DNA of 53,871 bases, taken from an uncultured Eubacterium sp. (lineage in GTDB: Bacteria; Bacillota_A; Clostridia; Lachnospirales; Lachnospiraceae). Below are positions 17,062-26,052 of the stretch, piece after piece. The stretch is taken from the NCBI GenBank assembly GCA_948468465.1, contig CAOKJJ010000006.1, positions 1 through 53,871 of the forward strand, written 5' to 3'. A program made the translations under genes and the position numbers. A model generated the notes under the pieces. It saw only the letters and a program-made list of their open reading frames with translations, ran no database searches and was not told the DNA's origin. Every line of letters starts with the position of its first letter. The stretch's first letter is position 1.

Positions 17062-18510
17062 TTATTCTATTCTTGCCTCGTATAGCAGATTCATTTTTTC
17101 TTCATACAATTCCGGTGTCATGTCCATATAATGATTATGCGGGTTTTCAAAACGCTGTTCTTCTTCCCAAATCTCATTTTCAAGCTGCCGGCGTACATAT
17201 TCCGCTATCTCATTCATGGATGGTTGTTCATATATCAGTTTGCCATTTTTAAAAATTGGTATTTGAAGTTCTTTGGCTGTACAATTTTCAAAATAACGGT
17301 TTTTCCATGGTTTCACCGGGTCTACATATCGCAGCGGTTTGGAAAAATCAAGTTTCTGATCGGCTTTTGCCAATAAATCTGCAATTGCGTTGCCTTCCTG
17401 ATCATAGATACGATAAACCTTTTTTAATCCTGGATTCGTTATTTTCTCGGTATTTTCAGAAATTTTTATACGCGGCTGAAAAATACCGTTTTCTTCAACT
17501 GCCACGATTTTATATACAGCGCCAAACACTGGCTCTGATTTTGATGTAATCAAACGCTCTCCCACACCAAAGCTGTCAATGCATCCTCCCTGCTCTAAAA
17601 TGGAAGTAATCGTATATTCATCCAAACTGTTTGATACAATAATCCGGCAATCATTGAGTCCTGCCTGATCCAACATCGTTCTGGCCCGTTTTGACAAATA
17701 AGCAAGATCCCCACTGTCCAGGCGGATTCCTTTCAGACGTTTTCCCATTGGCTCAAGCACTTCTTTAGCTATGCGGATAGCATTCGGTACGCCGCTTTCC
17801 AGTACATCATAGGTATCTACTAATAGAACGGTTGCATCCGGATATGTCTGTGCGTATTTTTGGAAAGCCGTATATTCGTCCTTAAAGTACATCACCCAGC
17901 TATGTGCCATAGTACCACTAATTGGAATATGAAACATTTTTCCTGCCAGCACAGTTGCCGTTCCTACCGCACCGCCAATATAAGCAGCTCTTGCGCCATA
18001 TACAGCCGCATCCATATTATGAGCCCGTCTTGCGCCAAAATCAGATACTGCGCGTCCCTTTGCAGCTTTTACAATCCTTCTTGTTTTGGTTGCAATTAAC
18101 GACTGATGATTGATTTCCAGCAAAACAGCCGTTTCAATCAGCTGTGCATCAATTAAAGGAGCAATAATTGTTAAAACAGGTTCATTTGGATACATAACCG
18201 TTCCTTCCGGAAAAGCATATAAATCTCCTTGAAACGAAAATTCTTTTAAATAGGATAAAAACTCTTCTGAAAACAATTGCTGTTCACGAAGATAAGCAAT
18301 ATCATCCTCTTCAAAATGAAGATTCAAAATATATTCTATAATCTGTTCTAAACCGGCAAAAATAGAAAAGCCTGCTTTGTCTGGATTTTTACGGTAAAAT
18401 ACATCAAAAGCGACTTTTGCATTTTGACTCTGATCGTTAAAATAGCCGTTGCTCATAGTCATTTCATAAAAATCCATGACCATTGACAAATTTCTCTCAT
18501 TGTGTTGCAT
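17062..18510 (-). CDS. pncB: Nicotinate phosphoribosyltransferase
   Basis: I start at the ATG at 18510 (MQHNERNLSMVMDFYEMTMSNGY), which has AGAAGGAG eight bases upstream; a frame extension to 18543 has none. The 482-residue protein shows the NAPRTase landmarks: the DFYEMTMSNGY N-terminus, the GARRAH motif with neighbouring DAAVYGARAAYIGG, SGTMAHSWVM, VDTYD, and IRLDSGDL for phosphoribosyl binding. It turns nicotinate and PRPP into nicotinate mononucleotide in NAD salvage. It lies 26 bases upstream of nrdD and 72 bases downstream of a LytTR regulator, which might regulate it (inference). Confidence 0.92.
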   Translation of the reverse strand: MQHNERNLSMVMDFYEMTMSNGYFNDQSQNAKVAFDVFYRKNPDKAGFSIFAGLEQIIEYILNLHFEEDDIAYLREQQLFSEEFLSYLKEFSFQGDLYAFPEGTVMYPNEPVLTIIAPLIDAQLIETAVLLEINHQSLIATKTRRIVKAAKGRAVSDFGARRAHNMDAAVYGARAAYIGGAVGTATVLAGKMFHIPISGTMAHSWVMYFKDEYTAFQKYAQTYPDATVLLVDTYDVLESGVPNAIRIAKEVLEPMGKRLKGIRLDSGDLAYLSKRARTMLDQAGLNDCRIIVSNSLDEYTITSILEQGGCIDSFGVGERLITSKSEPVFGAVYKIVAVEENGIFQPRIKISENTEKITNPGLKKVYRIYDQEGNAIADLLAKADQKLDFSKPLRYVDPVKPWKNRYFENCTAKELQIPIFKNGKLIYEQPSMNEIAEYVRRQLENEIWEEEQRFENPHNHYMDMTPELYEEKMNLLYEARIE

Positions 18511-18582
18511 GCACCATTCTCCTTCTTCGTAATATGACAGCATATTACTCCTTGCATTTGCTACATTTTAGCCCTTTTAGAG

Positions 18583-18930
18583 TTATTTTGCAAGCCTTTT
18601 ATGAGATTTTTCAACTGCTTTTTGAAAATCATGAAACCGATATTTTGAAATCAGTACAGATTCTGCATTTTTTAACAGTACTTCCCTTCTGTTATAACTT
18701 TCTATATACTGCATATTGATCAAATATGCTCGATGCGTTCGGAAAAAATAAGGATAAAGCTGTTCTTCCAGATTACTGATTTTTTCATAATATTCAATTG
18801 TCTCATTTGCCAAATGCAGGATGGCTTTTCGTCCAAGGCTTTCAATATAGACAACATCCTGTATATTTACCAGACGGACCCTGCTTCCTTGCTTTACGGT
18901 TATTTTTGTTTTATCCTGTATTTGCTCCAC
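18583..18930 (-). CDS. Stand-alone LytTR DNA-binding protein
   Basis: The 115-residue protein is a single LytTR domain (VNIQDVVYIESLGRKAILHL ... FFRTHRAYLINMQYIESYNRREVLL), with no receiver or membrane segment. It therefore binds DNA but lacks an obvious input. It uses a GTG start with GGAGG ten bases upstream. LytTR proteins usually activate promoters through pairs of short direct repeats. A run of three 12-bp repeats lies 70 bases upstream of this gene (19001-19036), which is a candidate autoregulatory site. Confidence 0.85.
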   Translation of the reverse strand: MEQIQDKTKITVKQGSRVRLVNIQDVVYIESLGRKAILHLANETIEYYEKISNLEEQLYPYFFRTHRAYLINMQYIESYNRREVLLKNAESVLISKYRFHDFQKAVEKSHKRLAK

Positions 18931-19000
18931 TGTTTTTTATCCTCCAAAATTTATTGTATGATCATGCTGTTTTTTTGCATTGTCAGCAGGAGCCATAACG

Positions 19001-19036
19001 AATTTTTCCATAAAATTTTCCATAGAATTTTCCATA
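19001..19036. repeat. Three 12-bp direct repeats upstream of the LytTR gene
   Basis: Units AATTTTTCCATA, AAATTTTCCATA and GAATTTTCCATA are tandem at 19001-19012, 19013-19024 and 19025-19036. They sit in the upstream region of the lone LytTR gene. They could be regulator sites or a slippage product. Confidence 0.7.
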
Positions 19037-19155
19037 GAAAAAAGCGCCTGTTTATCTTTTGCCAATCCATTGGCTCCAAGCGCTTTCCGTAGCTTTTTAT
19101 TTGTTTACATCTGTTAAATATTTTATCGGAATATTTTTCAAATTCTTAATGCAAA

Positions 19156-19190
19156 AAGAAAGGAACATACAAAAAATATGTTCCTTTCTT
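19156..19190 (-). terminator. Terminator of the siroheme reductase gene
   Basis: A 14-bp perfect stem (AAGAAAGGAACATA with its complement, 19156-19169 and 19177-19190, loop 7) is followed by TTTT on the minus strand. It is 28 bases past the stop at 19218. Confidence 0.85.
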
Positions 19191-19217
19191 ACATTTTTCT
19201 ATATGAAATTTTATCCA

Positions 19218-20756
19218 TTAAGCAGTATATTCCATTGCTAATTCGTTTAATGAAGATTTATTTTTCTCATTCCACTCGTAAAATCCAAGCCCGCTTTCTG
19301 CAACGGTTTTACCAAGTTTTACCAAAAATTCTGGTATCCTGTCCGCTTGAATCGTTCCAAGCTCAATACCCATCATTTCTTTTCCCTGCTGCTCGCAGCC
19401 GTTTACATACAAAACAAATCCTGGCTGTAAAGTTCCATTTACTTTTTTCATTCCTCCGCGAAATCCAATAATTCCAGTCTGATGTGTGCCACAGGAAGAC
19501 GGACAGCCCGATATATGAATCTGAGGAAGCGCGCCATCTGGAATGTTTGCTTCTCTTACCGCTTTTATGCAGGATGCAAGCAGAGCCTGGGAATCCCTTG
19601 CTCCCACCTGACATACGGAAGCGCCAATACAGCTTACAGATGTTTCAAATTGAGTTTGTGCACCATCCTTTGTTAGATCCAGTATTTTTTCTGCTTCTTT
19701 TGCTGTTAAATTTATTACATACGCTGTTTCATCTGGTGACAGCCGCAGTTCAGCCTCTTCCATTTCTCCCATCGCATGACTTAACTCACAGAAAACCTCT
19801 GGCTTTGGCATGCCTCCGATCGGATGCCAGGATACTGTATAAAGCCCTTCCTGCTTTTGCGGCATTATGCGCGGCCCGGCAATTTTATTTCCGTCTCCTT
19901 TTTTTGCTATCATCTGTTCCTTTGGATGAATACGTAAATTTTCCCCGGAATTCAAAACTTCAGCCAATTTTTCCTGATAAGCATCCGCATATTTCTCAGG
20001 GCCTCCTAAAGCTTCCTGCATATAGCGGGTACGTGCTTTTACACGGCTTTCATAATTTCCATAGGCTAAAAAGGTCAGCCACATCGCTTTTACGTAATAC
20101 AAGATCATATCTGGTTCGATTCCCTGCGCTACTTTTACGCCAAAGCGTGGCTGAATTCCAAGTCCCCCGGCACTGTAAACGTCAAATTTTCCTTCTTTGG
20201 TAGCTGCAAAGCCAAGATCACGGTAAGTCGCATGTGTAATATTTGCAGTTGAATTTGAAAATCCGACCTTCAATTTTCTGGGCATTTTCTTTTCCGTTAT
20301 AAACTGGAGCAAATAATCGCCAGCCGCCTGTGCCCATGGCAGCACGTCAAAATATTCGCCTTTTTCTACTCCGGAAAGCGGCGGACACATTACATTTCTT
20401 GGATAATCTCCCCCTCCGCCTATGATCACAATTCCGGCGTCCAATGCTTCCTCCATAATCTTACAGACTGCATCCTGATGCAAATCGTGGAGCTGGATGG
20501 TTTGGCACGTTGTAAAATGCATGCGGGAAATATGATATTTTTTTAACATATCAGTCGTAAAAGCCATTCTTTCTTTGGTCACACGTCCTGCCGGCATCCG
20601 CAGACGAAGCATGTTTGCTTTTCCGCCTCTTTGAGCATAACTGCCATAAAAACCAGAAAAACTTTTATATTCACTCTGGCTCATGTTTCCATCATAAAAT
20701 TGTGCCGTTTTTTCCTTAAATTCCGGCAGATACTGTTTCCAAAACTGTCTGTTCAT
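19218..20756 (-). CDS. Siroheme- and [4Fe-4S]-dependent nitrite/sulfite reductase
   Basis: The 512-residue protein has the duplicated reductase fold, with two half-domains. The siroheme/cluster ligands are present in the second half as Cys-x5-Cys (CIGASVC) and Cys-x3-Cys (GCPSSCG). The Arg/Lys-rich siroheme pocket elements are in the N-half (MLRLRMPAGRVT). It catalyses six-electron reduction of nitrite or sulfite with ferredoxin-type donors; sequence alone does not decide which. The gene is monocistronic, with AAGGAG ten bases before the ATG and its own terminator. A 17-bp palindrome resembling a Fur-type operator overlaps the promoter, which would fit iron-responsive control. Confidence 0.88.
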   Translation of the reverse strand: MNRQFWKQYLPEFKEKTAQFYDGNMSQSEYKSFSGFYGSYAQRGGKANMLRLRMPAGRVTKERMAFTTDMLKKYHISRMHFTTCQTIQLHDLHQDAVCKIMEEALDAGIVIIGGGGDYPRNVMCPPLSGVEKGEYFDVLPWAQAAGDYLLQFITEKKMPRKLKVGFSNSTANITHATYRDLGFAATKEGKFDVYSAGGLGIQPRFGVKVAQGIEPDMILYYVKAMWLTFLAYGNYESRVKARTRYMQEALGGPEKYADAYQEKLAEVLNSGENLRIHPKEQMIAKKGDGNKIAGPRIMPQKQEGLYTVSWHPIGGMPKPEVFCELSHAMGEMEEAELRLSPDETAYVINLTAKEAEKILDLTKDGAQTQFETSVSCIGASVCQVGARDSQALLASCIKAVREANIPDGALPQIHISGCPSSCGTHQTGIIGFRGGMKKVNGTLQPGFVLYVNGCEQQGKEMMGIELGTIQADRIPEFLVKLGKTVAESGLGFYEWNEKNKSSLNELAMEYTA

Positions 20757-20788
20757 AACTAATAGGCTCCTTACTATAAATAAAATAT

Positions 20789-20817
20789 ATTTAAAATAAA
20801 TTGATAATCAATTTCAA
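20789..20817 (-). promoter_or_regulatory. Promoter with overlapping palindromic operator
   Basis: On the minus strand, TTGAAA (20812-20817), a 17-base spacer and TTAAAT (20789-20794) form a plausible promoter. The perfect palindrome AAATTGATAATCAATTT (20798-20814) covers its spacer and -35. The core TGATAATCA resembles part of Fur-family boxes. The downstream gene needs iron and siroheme. Confidence 0.5.
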
Positions 20818-20972
20818 ACAAATAAATATATATTATATAAAACAATTTAAAAATAATCCAATGTACAAAACAATTCATACATTTTTCATTAAAACTACAT
20901 ATAATATTTTGAGCTGGTTGTAATATAACAAACAACCAACCAAATAGGATTCATACTCTTTGTTAGTCGAAA

Positions 20973-22136
20973 TTACCGAAACATTCTTTTCGTAAAAAAA
21001 GCTATGAATTTATAAATTGGGTTTTCCATGCGCTTTACTACATGTTCGAGTTCTTTGCGAATTTTAATATTCTGCGGACAATGTTTTTCACATTTTCCAC
21101 ATTTTTTACACAAAGACGCATTTGCAGGTTTTGCCCGCATGGTAGTGCACATAAGATACTCTCTGAATCCTGTCAAATACGGATCGGTATAGCTGACATT
21201 ATAACAGCGAAAAACTCCTGGAATATCCACTCCGGCTGGACAAGGCTGACAATATCCACATCCCGTGCATGCTACTTTTATTTTTTTATTGACTGCTCTT
21301 CGTACTTTTTCAAATACCACAGCATCTTTTTTTGTAAATTCACCAACTTTTACATGTTCTGCAATTCTTATGTTTTCCTTTAACATTTCCATTGAATTCA
21401 TCCCAGATAATACAACAGAAACAGCGGGCTGATTCCATAGCCATCGGAAAGCCCACTCAGCCGGACTGCGTTTAGCATCTATTCTTTGGAATATTTCTCT
21501 TGCTTTTGCTGGAAGATCATTTGCAAGTCTTCCGCCCCTTAACGGTTCCATAATAATTACAGGGATTCCTTTTTTAGCCGCATACTCTACACCTATTCGC
21601 CCGGCTTGACTGAATTCATCCATATAATTGTATTGTACCTGGCAAAAATCCCAGTCATATGCATCCAAAAGTTCCATAAACTGTCTGGAATTCCCATGAT
21701 AAGAAAAACCAATTCTTCGAATTTGCCCAGATTCTTTTTTTTCTAATAGCCAATCTAAAACACCCATTCGAACTAATTTATTCCAAACGTGCACATCCGG
21801 CAGCATATGTATTAAATAATTATCAATATAGTCTGTACGAAGGCGGGCCAGCTGCTCAGAAAATATTTTTTTTGCATTTTCTAAAGAATGTACTAAATAA
21901 TGAGGCAATTTTGTGGCAATTTCCACCCTTTTCCTCCAATGATTTTTTTCTATCAATATGCCGAGAGCTTTTTCACTTCCTTTATACACATAAGCCGTAT
22001 CTAAGTAATTGACCCCATGCTGTATTGCGTATTTCAATTCCCTCTCTGTTTCCTTCATATCTATACGGCCTTTTTTCGTTGGAAACCGCATGCAGCCAAA
22101 TCCTAAAATCGACCAGTTATTTTTTCTTTTTTCCAT
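20973..22136 (-). CDS. Aldo/keto reductase with C-terminal ferredoxin domain
   Basis: The first ~290 of 387 residues form an aldo/keto reductase barrel, with the catalytic Asp-Tyr pair in LDTAYVY, Lys in ATKLPHY and the following His in YLIHMLP. The last ~100 residues hold two ferredoxin-like cysteine clusters, CTGCGYCQPCP and CKKCGKCEKHCP, suited to two [4Fe-4S] centres. This fusion is common in anaerobes and probably links NAD(P)H chemistry to ferredoxin electron flow. The start has AAAGGAG eight bases upstream. The substrate is unknown. It is on the same strand as the siroheme reductase downstream, but separated from it by a 216-base gap. Confidence 0.88.
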   Translation of the reverse strand: MEKRKNNWSILGFGCMRFPTKKGRIDMKETERELKYAIQHGVNYLDTAYVYKGSEKALGILIEKNHWRKRVEIATKLPHYLVHSLENAKKIFSEQLARLRTDYIDNYLIHMLPDVHVWNKLVRMGVLDWLLEKKESGQIRRIGFSYHGNSRQFMELLDAYDWDFCQVQYNYMDEFSQAGRIGVEYAAKKGIPVIIMEPLRGGRLANDLPAKAREIFQRIDAKRSPAEWAFRWLWNQPAVSVVLSGMNSMEMLKENIRIAEHVKVGEFTKKDAVVFEKVRRAVNKKIKVACTGCGYCQPCPAGVDIPGVFRCYNVSYTDPYLTGFREYLMCTTMRAKPANASLCKKCGKCEKHCPQNIKIRKELEHVVKRMENPIYKFIAFFTKRMFR

Positions 22137-22286
22137 ATTTTCTCCTTTCTACCGTTTCATGTGCATGATATTTGAAAAAAAGCATTCTATGAATGCCATC
22201 TCTTTGAGAGTTCGTTGAACGCTTCCACTTCCTATATAGGCTTTCCTATAGTATTTACAAAAAAATATTTTTTATACAAAAGCTAT

Positions 22287-22562
22287 TTAATAACCAATCA
22301 CACGAAATCCTTTTTCCTCTTCTAATGGAATTTTTTTCGTATCCATCTTTTCAATTTTAATATAAGCATCCTTATTCAACATTTTAAGCATGCGGAAAAT
22401 CTGTTCTTCTGTTCCTTGCGCTTCCATCTCCACAGAATCATCCGCATTATTTCTAACCCAACCCGTCACACCCAGACTGCGTGCGATGTAAGATGACTTA
22501 TAACGAAATCCTACAAATTGAACTCTACCTGTAAAATGCATGTGCTTTCGTACGATCTCCAT
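22287..22562 (-). CDS. acyP: Acylphosphatase
   Basis: I start at the ATG at 22562, which is preceded by AAAGGA; the longer frame to 22643 has no support. The 91-residue product has the family motifs GRVQFVGFRY (the arginine binds phosphate) and GWVRNNADDSVEMEAQG (the catalytic Asn). It hydrolyses acyl phosphates such as acetyl phosphate or carbamoyl phosphate in the cytosol. Size is typical. The gene is divergent from trxA across a 260-base region. Confidence 0.9.
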   Translation of the reverse strand: MEIVRKHMHFTGRVQFVGFRYKSSYIARSLGVTGWVRNNADDSVEMEAQGTEEQIFRMLKMLNKDAYIKIEKMDTKKIPLEEEKGFRVIGY

Positions 22563-22705
22563 ATCATTAATCCTTTCTATTCCTTTATTCAACTTTGTGC
22601 TCCGTCTTTTGCATATCTTATTTGGTGCGTTTAAAAATTGCATTCGAACATGTCTAAACTGTTACCAAAATATCATGATATCTGAATTTTGTCAATGAAA
22701 ACTGC

Positions 22706-22734
22706 TTGCTTTCTGCCTTAACGTATGCTAATCT
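22706..22734 (+). promoter_or_regulatory. Sigma-A promoter of trxA
   Basis: TTGCTT (22706-22711), a 17-base spacer and TAATCT (22729-22734) lie about 90 bases before the trxA ATG. Short inverted repeats (TCTGATATCAG and GTTCA...TGAAC) follow in the leader. Confidence 0.5.
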
Positions 22735-22822
22735 GATATCAGTTCAGAAAATTTGAACATATCTGAGCGTATCTATTTTAAGTGCGGATGAAACCGTACA
22801 TTCATTGAAAGGAGAATTTAAA

Positions 22823-23131
22823 ATGGCAGTTGTTACGATCACCGCTGAAAATTTTGAAACGGAAGTCATGCAGGCAGACAAACCAGTCATTATTGATTTT
22901 TGGGCTGACTGGTGCGGTCCATGTAAACGTCTCTCCCCTGCAGTAGATGAACTTTCGGCGCAAACCCCTGAAATAAAAATGTGTAAGGTAAATGTAGATG
23001 AACAGCCAGAACTGGCTTCTCGTTTTCAGATTATGAGTATCCCTACTTTGATTAGTTTTAAAAACGGTAATCTTTATAAAACATCCGTTGGTCTGGTTCC
23101 TAAAAATGCAATTTTAGAATTAGTTAAATAA
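22823..23131 (+). CDS. trxA: Thioredoxin
   Basis: I start at the ATG at 22823, with GAAAGGAG eight bases upstream, rather than an upstream TTG. The 102-residue protein is a single thioredoxin domain with the redox motif Trp30-Cys-Gly-Pro-Cys34, the buried Asp in IIDFWAD and the cis-proline in MSIPTL. It reduces protein disulfides in the cytoplasm, and would normally be recharged by thioredoxin reductase, which is not in the window. It is transcribed alone on the plus strand between two minus-strand genes. Confidence 0.95.
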   Translation: MAVVTITAENFETEVMQADKPVIIDFWADWCGPCKRLSPAVDELSAQTPEIKMCKVNVDEQPELASRFQIMSIPTLISFKNGNLYKTSVGLVPKNAILELVK

Positions 23132-23138
23132 AATTAGA

Positions 23139-23194
23139 AATTTATAAAAGGCATGAAATTTGTATTAGTATAAATTTCATGCCTTTTATAAATT
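23139..23194. terminator. Bidirectional terminator between trxA and the TtcA-like gene
   Basis: A perfect 23-bp stem (23139-23161 with 23172-23194) has a 10-base loop. It is just past the trxA stop, and its right arm contains the stop codon of the convergent minus-strand gene (23186-23188), so both transcripts end in the same structure. Confidence 0.9.
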
Positions 23195-24037
23195 ATAAGT
23201 ATCTAAAAAATGGTGCCTTTGTCCATTTTGCTTATAAGCAATTATCGTATTCAAATTTACATTTTCTACACTTTTAAAAAGATTTCCTTCAACAAACGGA
23301 TTCGTTTCTTTTAAAGATTGAATTAACGCTTTTATTTCCTGCCGTTTCGATGTTACATCAGGAATAGATTTATCTGAACATTGATCAGTAAAATGGCAGG
23401 CACATTGTAAAAAGTGCAGATCATTATAGTCTCTCCAATGTTTGATGTCATTTTCGCGAACAAGATATAATGGGCGGATTAATTCCATTCCTTTAAAATT
23501 TGTGCTGTGCAGCTTAGGCATCATCGTTTGAATCTGCCCGCCATACAGCATTCCCATTAAAATCGTTTCTATTACATCATCGTAATGATGTCCAAGTGCA
23601 ATCTTATTGCATCCCAATTCGGCCGCTTTGCTATATAAATATCCACGGCGCATCCTTGCACATAAATAGCAAGGAGATTTTTCTATATGCTCTACTGCAT
23701 CAAAGATTTGCGATGAAAATATTGTAATAGGTATATTCATAAGCTGCGCATTCTGCTCAATTCGTTTGCGGTTAACGGAATGATAGTCTGGATCCATAAC
23801 AAGAAAAACTAATTCAAAATAAAATTTTCTATGTCTTTGTAATTCCTGAAAACATTTTGCCATCAGCATAGAATCTTTGCCCCCGGAAATACAGACTGCC
23901 ACTTTGTCCCCTTCCTGTAACAATTCATATACATTTATCGCTTTGGCAAAACGGCTAAAAATACTTTTATGAAATTTTTTACGAATGCTTAATTCAATCT
24001 GATCCGCTGTGTTTTTTTTATCATCAGCATATGTCAT
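23186..24037 (-). CDS. ttcA: TtcA-family tRNA thiolation protein (PP-loop ATPase)
   Basis: The 283-residue protein has the PP-loop SGGKDS at residues 51-56 and a Cys-x2-Cys pair (Cys123, Cys126 in PCYLCARMRRG). LGHHYDD and a later Cys pair (QCAC) follow, all as in TtcA-type enzymes that adenylate and thiolate tRNA cytidine 32 using an iron-sulfur cluster. Many anaerobes carry several paralogs of this family, so the exact tRNA target is not certain. AAAGGA precedes the ATG. It follows hydE by 30 bases in the same direction and is probably in that operon. Its stop codon lies within the shared terminator. Confidence 0.82.
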   Translation of the reverse strand: MTYADDKKNTADQIELSIRKKFHKSIFSRFAKAINVYELLQEGDKVAVCISGGKDSMLMAKCFQELQRHRKFYFELVFLVMDPDYHSVNRKRIEQNAQLMNIPITIFSSQIFDAVEHIEKSPCYLCARMRRGYLYSKAAELGCNKIALGHHYDDVIETILMGMLYGGQIQTMMPKLHSTNFKGMELIRPLYLVRENDIKHWRDYNDLHFLQCACHFTDQCSDKSIPDVTSKRQEIKALIQSLKETNPFVEGNLFKSVENVNLNTIIAYKQNGQRHHFLDTYNL

Positions 24038-24067
24038 AACGCAGTTCCTTTCTTCAGAATCGAGCGA

Positions 24068-25150
24068 TCACATAAGGCTGTCACCACGAGCGACGCACAA
24101 CTCATAGCCAATAGACTCTATACGCTCCGCCAGCTTCTCTCTCTGCTGTGCAGACTCAAAGCCAGAATATATTTTATGATCATAAAGCAAATACTTTCCC
24201 CGAACTTCAGCTGGAGACAAATTCGGCATGAGAACATTGGCGCCTGATAATATACCTAATTCACGTCCATTTGGGTGTATTGTTCCCAAAGCCGTTGTCG
24301 CTGGAAGCAATATTTTAGGAAACATAAGACGCAATATAGCTAACAGCTTTCGTGTCATTAAAAGTGTTCCTGCTTTTTCTGCCGCAAAAGGCGTATCATT
24401 CTGCGGGATAAATGGACCGATTCCAATCATATGAGGCTGCAGTTTTTCCAGATACCGCAAATCCTTGATCAGCAACTCTATTGTCTGACCTGGAGAACCT
24501 ACCATAAATCCTGCCCCTGTCTGATATCCTATTTTTTTTAACATCGCTAAACACTCTTTCCGATGGGAAAGGCATAGTTCCTGCGGATGCAGTCTATGAT
24601 AATGCACCTCATCTGCGGTTTCATGTCGTAGTAAATAGCGATCTGCTCCACAATCATACCAATATTGATAATTTTCTGTTTCCCATTCACCGAAAGACAG
24701 CGTAACTGCACTATCTGGATAATTATGTTTTAAATAAGCAATAATTTCTCCGAGTCTTTCTTTCGTATAATACGAGTCCTCACCACCCTGCAGTACAAAC
24801 GTACGAAAGCCAAGCGCATAACCTTCTTCGGCACAAGCATATATTTCATCTTTTTTTAGCCGGTATCGTTCTATTTTTTTATTTTCCCGCCGTATTCCAC
24901 AATAAAAACAATTATTTCGGCAATAATTCGTAAACTCAATTAATCCTCTCGTATAAATCAGCTTTCCGTAATGCTGTTGCTGTACCTCTCTGGCATTTTG
25001 GTATAGAAATTCCAGGGCATCCTCATCCTGACTCTGCAAAAGCTCCTTTAATTCTTCATCCGGTAATGTTTGGCTGCTGCGTAATTGTTCCGTCAGTTCC
25101 CATAGTTTGTTATTCTTTTTCTTTTGTTCTTTTTTTTCACCTTGATTCAT
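24068..25150 (-). CDS. hydE: [FeFe]-hydrogenase maturase HydE (radical SAM)
   Basis: The 360-residue radical SAM protein has Cys77-x3-Cys81-x2-Cys84 in IEFTNYCRNNCFYCGIRR, the signature of HydE. Other family features are LQGGED, the GAGFMVGSPGQT segment and the barrel-closing GIGPFIPQNDTPF. HydE helps build the azadithiolate-bridged diiron centre of [FeFe] hydrogenase together with HydF and HydG, which are not in the window. The N-terminal ~20 residues are very lysine-rich. The start is six bases after the stop of the upstream sigma-like gene and lacks a clear Shine-Dalgarno, which suggests translational coupling. Confidence 0.92.
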   Translation of the reverse strand: MNQGEKKEQKKKNNKLWELTEQLRSSQTLPDEELKELLQSQDEDALEFLYQNAREVQQQHYGKLIYTRGLIEFTNYCRNNCFYCGIRRENKKIERYRLKKDEIYACAEEGYALGFRTFVLQGGEDSYYTKERLGEIIAYLKHNYPDSAVTLSFGEWETENYQYWYDCGADRYLLRHETADEVHYHRLHPQELCLSHRKECLAMLKKIGYQTGAGFMVGSPGQTIELLIKDLRYLEKLQPHMIGIGPFIPQNDTPFAAEKAGTLLMTRKLLAILRLMFPKILLPATTALGTIHPNGRELGILSGANVLMPNLSPAEVRGKYLLYDHKIYSGFESAQQREKLAERIESIGYELCVARGDSLM

Positions 25151-25156
25151 ATTGGA

Positions 25157-25957
25157 TTACTCACTTTTTTTCAATACTGCAAAAATATCCTCCAGTTCGT
25201 TCTCTGTCATTTTTGTATATTGGCTCAGTTCTTCTGTAGATGGAAGTCTTTGAAACTGCTCCGATAAAAATTTTTGTGCCTCGTATACTAATGCTGCTTT
25301 TGCAAGAAGCGATTGATCCATATCTTCATCCGCTGACATTTTCTGCATATATTGCTCCATCGCGTCCTCTGCCGCTTTCGTAAGTTCTCGTTCAAAATCT
25401 ATCTGACGATCGGATCCCATCATCTGCTGTAACGCAAGAAATACACCTATATTTCCTTCCTGTATCATATCTGAAAATTCTTTTTTATCCGCTTCTTTGA
25501 TTCGTTTTTTTGCAATCTGAAGCACTTTCGGCATCCATTGCTCTGAAAGTGTATGAAGTGCTTTTTCATCGCCTGCCAGTAAACCTTCATACAATCTTTT
25601 TTCCTCTTGTTCGTCAAAGAGCATGATTTTTTGCAAATCCTGCAAATATAATCTGAAAAATTCTATTTCCGGTAATTCAAAGTTTGTTTTTTTCTGACTA
25701 CATTCTGCCAGTTTTATATCCATTGTATTTGCATCCATCTGTTGTTCGATGGAATCGCATTGTATTTCTTCCTGAAAATTAAGTAAATATTCATAAATCA
25801 GATTCTGCTGCTTGAAAGAAATCGTTATATCTTTAAAAAACAGAGCAATCTCGTCTTTTGTCAATTTAGAGTCTGATGCTTTTATTTTTTCCTGTACGGA
25901 ATGTATAATCTCTAATAAATTATTTTTAAGATTAACATCCACATCATCTTTCATCAT
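25157..25957 (-). CDS. Sigma-70-like protein lacking region 4
   Basis: The 266-residue protein resembles the core of a primary-type sigma factor. Residues ~105-185 read like regions 1.2-2 (FRLYLQDLQKIMLFDEQEEKRLYEGLLAGDEKALHTLSE, then DMIQEGNIGVFLALQQM). Residues ~225-262 read like region 3 (QRLPSTEELSQYTKMTENELEDI). The C-terminus stops there, so the helix-turn-helix that reads the -35 element is missing. The stop codon is clean and hydE follows by six bases, so this looks like a real gene rather than a truncation. It might act as an accessory or decoy RNA polymerase binder. AAGGAG precedes the ATG. Confidence 0.7.
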   Translation of the reverse strand: MMKDDVDVNLKNNLLEIIHSVQEKIKASDSKLTKDEIALFFKDITISFKQQNLIYEYLLNFQEEIQCDSIEQQMDANTMDIKLAECSQKKTNFELPEIEFFRLYLQDLQKIMLFDEQEEKRLYEGLLAGDEKALHTLSEQWMPKVLQIAKKRIKEADKKEFSDMIQEGNIGVFLALQQMMGSDRQIDFERELTKAAEDAMEQYMQKMSADEDMDQSLLAKAALVYEAQKFLSEQFQRLPSTEELSQYTKMTENELEDIFAVLKKSE

Positions 25958-26052
25958 AATTCGCTCCTTAACTAAAACAGCCTTTTATTTGACATTTTCA
26001 GATATCATTTTGCATAATGATTTAAATTATATCTAAATTATAATTCGAATCA

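Noticed and set aside
19484..20203. Open frame of 239 codons on the plus strand
   Set aside because: It is antisense to the siroheme reductase, Leu/Pro-rich, and without a start signal.
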